64,000 nucleotides of DNA, from assembly GCA_019096155.1 (NCBI GenBank), contig JAHCVI010000003.1, positions 4,092,001 through 4,156,000 of the forward strand, in the 5' to 3' direction. The stretch comes from Staphylotrichum longicolle. Lineage: Eukaryota; Ascomycota; Sordariomycetes; Sordariales; Chaetomiaceae. How positions within the stretch are numbered: position 1 is the first letter of the stretch; every line of letters begins with the position of its first letter. The position numbers and the translations under genes were made by a program. Of this stretch, positions 57,965-64,000 are shown in pieces. The notes under the pieces were generated by a model. It had not been told where the DNA came from. It saw only the letters and a program-made list of their open reading frames with translations, and ran no database searches.

Positions 57965-58917
57965 TCACGTCTTACTCCCCCCTCCACCCTGGAAGTTCAT
58001 GCTGTAGCCCCCAGTCTTCTCGTCCTTCACCATGTTAAAGTTGTCCGTGCTCAGCCCAAACGGCTTGAGCAGCCCGTTGCCCAGGTCCTTCAGCTTCGCC
58101 CACATCTCGGCCGTCTCCTTCTCCTGCGCGGCCTTGGCCCGCGCCGGCAGCACCCGGAGCTGCGCCTGCACAATCTTCGCGTCAGTCGCTGTCAGGTTCG
58201 ACATGGCCGCCAGTCGTTTGTAGTCTTCGATGGCGCCCTCCAGGTTCGACCACCCGCCCAGCTCGCTCCTCGCGCGGGCTCGCCGCATCAAGGCCTTGGC
58301 ACGGATCCTGGTGATGTCGTCTTCGCGCTTCTGTCGGGCAGCCTCGATCGCGTCGGCGTCGGGGTTGGTGGAGACGGCCGGGCCGGCTTTGGCGGCTCCG
58401 GCGCTGATGATCTCTTCTTCGGCTTCGTCGGCCTCGGCTGCTTTGGCGGTTTCAGCTTCAGCTTCGGTCTTGGCCTTCTCGGTCTCCTGCTGCTCCAGCC
58501 GATCGAGGCCATCCAGCGCACTGGTGGCGTTGCTGACGGCTTCCTTCCATTCCTCTAGCTTCAAGTGACAGGCAGCAATGTTGGATCGCAGGACGGCCAG
58601 CTCGTAGTCCAGGTAGTTTGGGCACACGGCGACAGCCTCGTCGTACTTGTTGATGGCGATCTCGTACTTGCCCGACGTAAAGAGAGTATTGGCCTCGGCC
58701 TTGTGCGAGTTGGACTCGGCAACGAGAGACTGCAGAACCACAGTCAGTTATGACGTGCTGGAGAAGACGCAATGTGCAAAGGGTCACTTGCTGCCTCTTC
58801 ATCCGGCGGAAACCTGTCGTGCTGGGCAGTCTCGTCGGCATCCTCGTCCTGGTTCGGCCGAGGGAGCTCCGCGGCCTCGGCGGCCTCGGCCGGGGTCGTC
58901 TCCTTGCGGACAACCAT
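57965..58917 (-). CDS. TTC1-like tetratricopeptide protein (296 residues)
   Basis: Two exons: 58917-58792 and 58729-57965. The N-terminus is acidic (PNQDEDADETAQHDRFPPDEEA). TPR helices follow: ESNSHKAEANTLFTSGKYEIAI, VCPNYLDYELAVLRSNIAACH, and after a charged insert (QQETEKAKTEAEAETAKA) RRARARSELGGWSNLEGAIEDY. It ends in the conserved PFGLSTDNFNMVKDEKTGGYS. This matches the TTC1/TPR1 group, cochaperone-like proteins that bind HSP90/HSP70 and Ras or G-alpha in animals. The intron starts with GC (gcaagt) and ends ctgcag; no GT donor keeps the frame, so it is a GC-AG intron. Confidence 0.88.
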
Positions 58918-59725
58918 TGTCGACCGATCGGAGCTGGGTAGGCAGGTAGGGCAGCTGCACTTCAGGGCAAGGGAGCAAGGGCAGGCTTTGGATGCGAGAT
59001 AAAGCACGCGGCGAGACTCGGAGGGGCGCGATGGGGCCAATGGATGGTGTTGCGATGGCACGCTGGAAATCGATTGGGTAATTACCGTTTTTCACATGCA
59101 CGATCTAGCAACGCAACTCCACTCTTCGCTTGGGCCGGCCTGGAGACAGCACCGTTGTTGGGTCCCACCGTCTGGCGTCGGCATGGTTCCGCCGGGTCGC
59201 TTGGGTCGCATGGCAAGGTGCCAGCTGCAACACCAACACCATCTCGTCCGCTTATCTCGCAACTTCCTCGGTTCCTTGCATCATGCCAGGGGCGCGGCCC
59301 GAGTGATGTGGGTAGCGATGGCTGAAGAACTTCGGGAAAACCCGCGTCACCTGCAGCGACACGAGAGACAATCATGAAAACTGAATGCAGGAGGACATAC
59401 AGGAGGGGTGTTCGCAAGGGTGCTCACCCTGTCTTGACAGGTTTTAGCGTCGAGGCGTCACAAACCAGGGGAGCTAGTGACCCCACCATCCGCCTCCAGC
59501 TTTTGTATTTTTCAGAAAAAAAGTCACCAGCCCCTCAATCCTCCGTGACCGCTCGTGGAGCTCCCACTGCAGATCCCAACCGTCGACTGAACCAATTGCT
59601 GCGCGCTTGGCAAAATCATATAAATATATTTCAGAGACCCTCCAAGATACCGTCACCCCTTGACTCACACACAACCCACCCATCACCGGCAGTCAACGCT
59701 CTCACAAACAACAAACACCATCACC
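58918..59725. other. Divergent spacer
   Basis: Shared upstream region of the TTC1-like gene and the HAD phosphatase gene. Apart from the CCAAT and TATA-like sites listed separately nothing was recognised. Confidence 0.45.
59591..59630 (+). promoter_or_regulatory. CCAAT and TATA-like elements of the HAD gene
   Basis: accaatt at 59591-59597 and catataaatatatt at 59617-59630, roughly 95-135 nt before the ATG at 59726. The spacing suits a fungal core promoter. Confidence 0.5.
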
Positions 59726-60727
59726 ATGGCTCCCAGAACCGAGTAGGTCCTCATAGCAACAACCCTGCCTCACCGTCCCACCCGCTAACAAAACCCCAGC
59801 TTCCCTCCCGTGCGCGCCTGTCTCTTTGACATGGACGGCCTCCTGCTCGACACCGAGGACCTCTACACGCTCTGCGTCAACCTGATCCTCGAAAAGTACC
59901 AGCGCCCCCTGCTGCCCTGGAGCATCAAGGCCAAGCTGCAAGGCCGCCCGGGCCCCGCCGCCAACAAGCTGTTCCACGACTGGGCCCAGCTCCCCATCAC
60001 CCGCGACGAGTACATCGAGCAGATCTACGCCCTCCAGGCCCAGCACTTCCCCACCACCCAGCCCCTGCCCGGCATCCCCGAGCTCCTCTCCTCCCTCGGC
60101 CGCACCCGCTACTGGGACCTCCCCACCGCCTCCACACCCGAGAGCAGCACCACCCGCCCGCACCGCGTGCACATCGCCCTGGCCACGTCGTCGCACGAGG
60201 CCAACTTCCGCCTCAAGACGGCCCACCTGACGGAGCTCTTCTCCGTCTTCTCGCACCCGCGCCGCGTCCTCGGCGACGACGCCCGCATCCCCGCCGGCCG
60301 CGGCAAGCCGCTCCCGGACATCTACCACCTGGCCCTCCAGACCATCAACGACTCGCTGCCCGCCGGCGAGCGGCCCATCACGCCCGAGGAGTGCCTCGTC
60401 TTCGAGGACAGCGTGCCGGGCGTCGAGGCCGGGCGCCGCGCCGGCATGCGCGTCGTCTGGTGCCCGCACCCGATGCTCAAGAAGGAGTACGCCGGCAGGG
60501 AGGACGAGGTGCTGGCCGGCCGGACGGGCGAGGCGGGCGATGTGGATCTGCACCAGCTGGGCGAGGTGGGCGACGGGTGGGCCGAGTACCTGCCGACGCT
60601 GGTGGATTTCCCGTATGAGCGGTATGGGATCGTGGTGCCGCCCGCCGAGGTGGAGAAGGAGGAGGGGATGGCGGAGGGGGGTGTGGTGGGCGAGGGGGAG
60701 GTGATGCAGGTTGTTGGGGACGCGTGA
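59726..60727 (+). CDS. HAD-superfamily phosphatase (314 residues)
   Basis: A tiny first exon (59726-59742) encodes MAPRT plus two bases. A 57-nt intron (gtaggt, branch gctaac, end cccag) leads to 59800-60727. HAD motif I is LFDMDGLLLDTE (D16 nucleophile, D18 acid). Motif II is ALATSSHE, and motifs III/IV are GKPLPDIYH and CLVFEDSVPGVEAGRRAGM. The cap domain (WSIKAKLQGRPGPAANKLF) points to the C1-capped group with sugar-phosphate, glycerol-phosphate and pseudouridine-phosphate phosphatases. The substrate is unknown. The C-terminus carries an unusual Gly/Glu-rich extension (about residues 285-314). Confidence 0.9.
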
Positions 60728-61191
60728 GAGACGGGGGTGGGAGCGACTCTGACATATACTTGGCTGGGCATGATAGTGGGTGTCTCTTCTCTCGTTGTCT
60801 TTCTGGTGGAAAAATGTCGGGAGTAAGACATGCAAAAACGGGTTTCTTATGGCTGGTTCTCAAAGACACAAAATTACACCAAAATGGAAAAGATCAACAT
60901 TTGAGTTTCTGGGAAATAGATGGGCTCAATTAGACGGCAGTTTGCATTGCAAGCGTGGAATAGAGGGTTCAAAGATATTGATTGAATGGTATAGATGCTG
61001 TCCCCAACCTTCAGTACCAAATGCCCCAAGTTGGACTCCTTCCCAGCCCTCCAAAACGATGGCTTCACCCAAGTTCATCACCTCAACGATGGTTCTGCCC
61101 CGACCCAGATTAACACCAAACTCGACATGAGACTCCAGCTGCCCGCCAGGGCCTCGGCTTGCGTTATGAACTGTCCCAGCCAACCACCAAC
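60728..61191. other. Convergent spacer
   Basis: The 3' regions of the HAD gene and the third Zn2Cys6 gene. No feature recognised. Confidence 0.4.
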
Positions 61192-63920
61192 CTACCCCCA
61201 ATCACTCACCCCCCTCCCCCTTCCACTCCCACTTCCACCACCACCGCCGCCGCCGCCACCACTCTGCACCACCCCGGCACCCTGCAACGGCGCCAACACC
61301 CCACCGCCCGACAAAGACAAAGCCGCCAGACCCGACGACGACCCCTTCCCCTCCGCCCCGCCGCCGCCGTCCCACCCCCAATCCGCCCGCAACCCATCCG
61401 CGACCCTGTCCAGGTTCCACCCAATCTCGGCCGCGATCCGGCCCATGACGTCGAGCACCTCGGCCTGCTCGGCGCGGTCGACCAGCGCGCCGCTGACGAC
61501 GGCCAGGCTGCGGATGGCGACGGAGCGCACGCCGCGGTCGCGCGCGGCCGCCGTGTGCGCGACGATGCCGCACACGTGGTGCGCGTGGTGCAGCTGGGCC
61601 GCGCGGTTCTCGCGGCCGTCGCGCGGGTCGAGCGGGTTGAGCTGCGCGAGCAGGCACATGGCCGTGTGGTAGAAGAGGCGGGCGAGCTTGGCGGGGGGTT
61701 TGATCAGCCTGTTTTTTTGGGAGGAGGTGTGAGTGCGAGTTTGGGGTTTATGATGGTGAGGAGAGGTAGCGAGGGAAAGGAAAAGGTGTGTGTGTGAGTG
61801 TGTGTGTGTGTGTGTGTGAGTGTGTGTGTGTGTGTGTGTGTGAGTGTGTGAGTGTGACGTACCATACGTTGGGGAACAGAGAGTGCGGTGAGGGCCCCGG
61901 CGAGTAGCCGTACGGCCGCATCGAGCGCGGGCAGTTGAGGTTCCACGCGTTGCACATGTTCTGCAGCCGCCGCCACTCTGTGAAGCGGTTCTGCAGGCGG
62001 ACCTGCTCATCGTGCGGAGACGGCTCCTGGAACTGCGGGGTGTTGGCGCGGAAGTTGGCCACCTTGGCCAGGATGTAGAAGATGCGGTGCACCCAGAGCT
62101 CCTCGTCGCCGAGCTCGAGGCTGTCGTTCATGTTCAGCATGTGGTGGACGTGGCCCTGGCTGTCGCCCCGCATGCTCCGGACGTCGTCGCTCCCGATCAC
62201 GCTGCGGCTGCCGCTCCGGCTTGCAGCCCCTAAGGTGGCAAACTCCAGGTCGAGCCCCCACAAGTCCGGGTCCCAGGCCGTCTTCCAGTTGACCGAGAGG
62301 CAGCTCAGCACCTCCATGCCGACATTGACCCAGAAACAAGCGGCCCCTAGACCCGTCGAGGAGGCGTCCCAGCCGCACTTCTGGACGAGGGCGCGGGTCG
62401 AAGCGATGTGTCCCATGCGTTGCGTGGGATTGTCGCTCATGACATCGTACGCGTTGAGGACAACGGCGGTAAGGGCACACTCGCTGGGGTCCCGCTCTCG
62501 TTCCTGCTGGCTGTGGCGTAGCTGCTTGGTGGCGATGTCATGGTAGTAGACCGCCTTCTCGCCATTGTGTAGTCCTCTCAGCGTTAGGTGGCGGGCACCG
62601 CACGCCAGCAGCGCGTTGAGCAGCATCGGCAACTCCAGCGCCATGTACGGCACCGTGGTGGCAAAGTGCTTGTCCTTGTCCAGAGCGTCCATCCAGACGG
62701 ACACCTCATCTATGAAGGCCTGCATGAATTGAATCTCTTCTTCGGTGTTTAGGTAGTCTCGTCTGCCTGCAGTATTTTCGCTCGATGGCGTCATGAGACC
62801 GGTAGGGGGGCTAAAGTGGTGACCAGAGCTGACGTGGTTGCCAGGGCGGAATTCCTGTAAAGACGGCATGGAGGCCATTGAAGAAGTGGCGTTGGCGCCA
62901 TCACGGGGTCTGATGTTGAGGGTGTGCAATGCAGGACTCTTGAACGCAGCAGTGTCATGGAAGGCGGCAAGCGTATACGGGTCTTCACTGGACACCGCAA
63001 AGTCCACTTGCGCCCTCGGGGCTAGTCGGGTTGCCAAAGGGGGCGTTTCAAGACACGCGGGGGCAGGCGGGCTCTCGTGGTCGACCGCCAGTTCATGAGG
63101 AGGCGGCTGCCCGACATGGGCTGGGCGATATGGGTCTCGAGTACTCGGTCCGTTTTCCCTACTGGGAATCTCAAGCAGAAAACTGCCGGCCATCGGAAGA
63201 TCTGCTGGTTCAGTTTGCCGGGTGAGGGATGCATCTGGATCCGTCGTTGACGGTGATAGAACGGCCCTCGGATACCGGCCGAGCCCGCCCTTGTACTCTG
63301 AAGCAATAGATCGTGACTCGTCCAAGATTTGAACTAGAAGAGACCGAGGTCAGCATGTCCCGCACAGCAAGCATGGCTGCCGCCGTTGGAAGGAAAGTTG
63401 ACGAACATGACCAGTCTGCCGTTGGGGGCAAGCACGGCGGGTCCTTGACCTGGACGTCAATAAAGTTGAGGCGGATGCCACGCCGGCATTCGCGGTTGCT
63501 CTTGCGGCAGTTGTTGCATTCTGGAAGGCCCTCGTCGCACTTGAGATGACGTTCCCGACAAGTCAAGCAACCCGTGCGCACCCGCTTAGACTTGCCTGCC
63601 ACGGGACTTGCCGAGGGCCTCGACTGGCCCCTGCCTCTGCCATTGTTGCTGGGGCTATCAGAATTCCTCAATGGAGCGGCGGGAGGCGTGGTAAGTCGAG
63701 AGTTGGGCTCCCACGGCGGCCCGCTGGCGACCGAGGAGGCCTGTGTTGCTTGACGCCTCACTGGCGAGGACTCACGGTGAGCGCCGATGCTGTAGCTGCT
63801 CGCGAGCGGTGGCACCGGCGCCCCATGTGCCAGACCATGTGCTAGGCGGGACTGCAGTTGGCCGCGCGAGGAGCTCCGCGGCCGACGAGAGCGTGATCGA
63901 TGGCGGCGAGTAGGATCCAT
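61192..63920 (-). CDS. Zn2Cys6 transcription factor (833 residues)
   Basis: Exons 63920-63407, 63333-61863 and 61708-61192 join to 2502 nt in frame. The first splice is the least certain: the donor gttcgt at 63406 preserves the frame, while a neighbouring gtcatg does not. The N-terminus is basic and Ser/Pro-rich. The zinc cluster is C118, C121, C128, C135, C138 and C145 (TGCLTCRERHLKCDEG, ECNNCRKSNREC). A disordered linker precedes the regulatory domain (IQFMQAFIDEVSVWMDAL, ELPMLLNALLACGARHLTL, AKLARLFYHTAMCLLAQLNP). It ends in Gly-rich runs. It is a nuclear regulator, target unknown. The second intron is 154 nt and carries a TG/CA microsatellite. The ATG at 63920 is close to the window edge, so an upstream exon is not excluded. 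Confidence 0.88.
61786..61857. repeat. Interrupted TG/CA microsatellite in an intron
   Basis: About 72 nt of TG repeats on the plus strand, broken by AG steps at regular places. It sits inside the second intron of the Zn2Cys6 gene, immediately after the donor on the coding strand (CA repeats) and before the branch region. Confidence 0.92.
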
Positions 63921-64000
63921 CGTCACAACATGGCCAGTCTTCCTCAATGCTGGGACTCGGGCTTGTTCTGTCAACTGTGGCCAGAAAAACAGGATCCGGA

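Overview
The window looks like a chromosomal segment of a filamentous ascomycete, most likely a sordariomycete and plausibly close to Sordariales/Chaetomiaceae. The grounds are short GT-AG introns (about 50-150 nt) with CTRAY branch points, three Zn2Cys6 regulators, a PPR protein, NMD3, ESF2 and phosphomevalonate kinase in typical fungal form, and GC-rich coding sequence beside AT-richer intergenic DNA. The placement is inference from gene content; no rDNA or mitochondrial marker is present.

Layout. 1-14 kb is gene-poor: a small coiled-coil protein (2637-3098), a secreted M20-type amidohydrolase (5062-6692), an orphan multi-exon fungal gene (7260-8437), uncertain exons near 9 and 11 kb, and a 565-residue orphan coiled-coil protein (11770-13467). 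14-37 kb holds two divergent Zn2Cys6 factors (14118-17341 minus, 19094-21254 plus), a secreted tyrosinase (23399-24852), an O-methyltransferase-like gene (25630-27767), a conserved 'histidine kinase group' protein (28226-30866 minus), a DOMON/cytochrome b561 membrane protein (31980-33572) and an MFS transporter (34727-36600). This set resembles a small accessory phenolic or redox locus without a backbone synthase. 37-64 kb is mostly conserved core: a single-pass Ser/Thr-rich surface protein, a mitochondrial PPR protein, phosphomevalonate kinase (ERG8), a disordered protein, an aldehyde dehydrogenase divergent from ESF2, a disordered protein, NMD3, a TTC1-like TPR protein (GC-AG intron), a HAD phosphatase, and a third Zn2Cys6 factor with a TG/CA microsatellite in an intron.

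A recurring oddity is that several otherwise conserved genes are broken by tiny indels: M20 (5-bp tandem duplication), the methyltransferase (about four 1-nt shifts), DOMON-b561 (1 nt), PPR (1 nt, at GCG-A-UUU) and possibly the orphan gene at 7.3 kb. About 14 neighbouring genes splice to perfect frames. This could be sequence error, recent decay, or, for the PPR gene, recoding. No rRNA, tRNA, CRISPR or clear transposon was recognised. I found no convincing wholly new system; the strongest leads are the tyrosinase/methyltransferase/b561/MFS neighbourhood and the PPR frame break.
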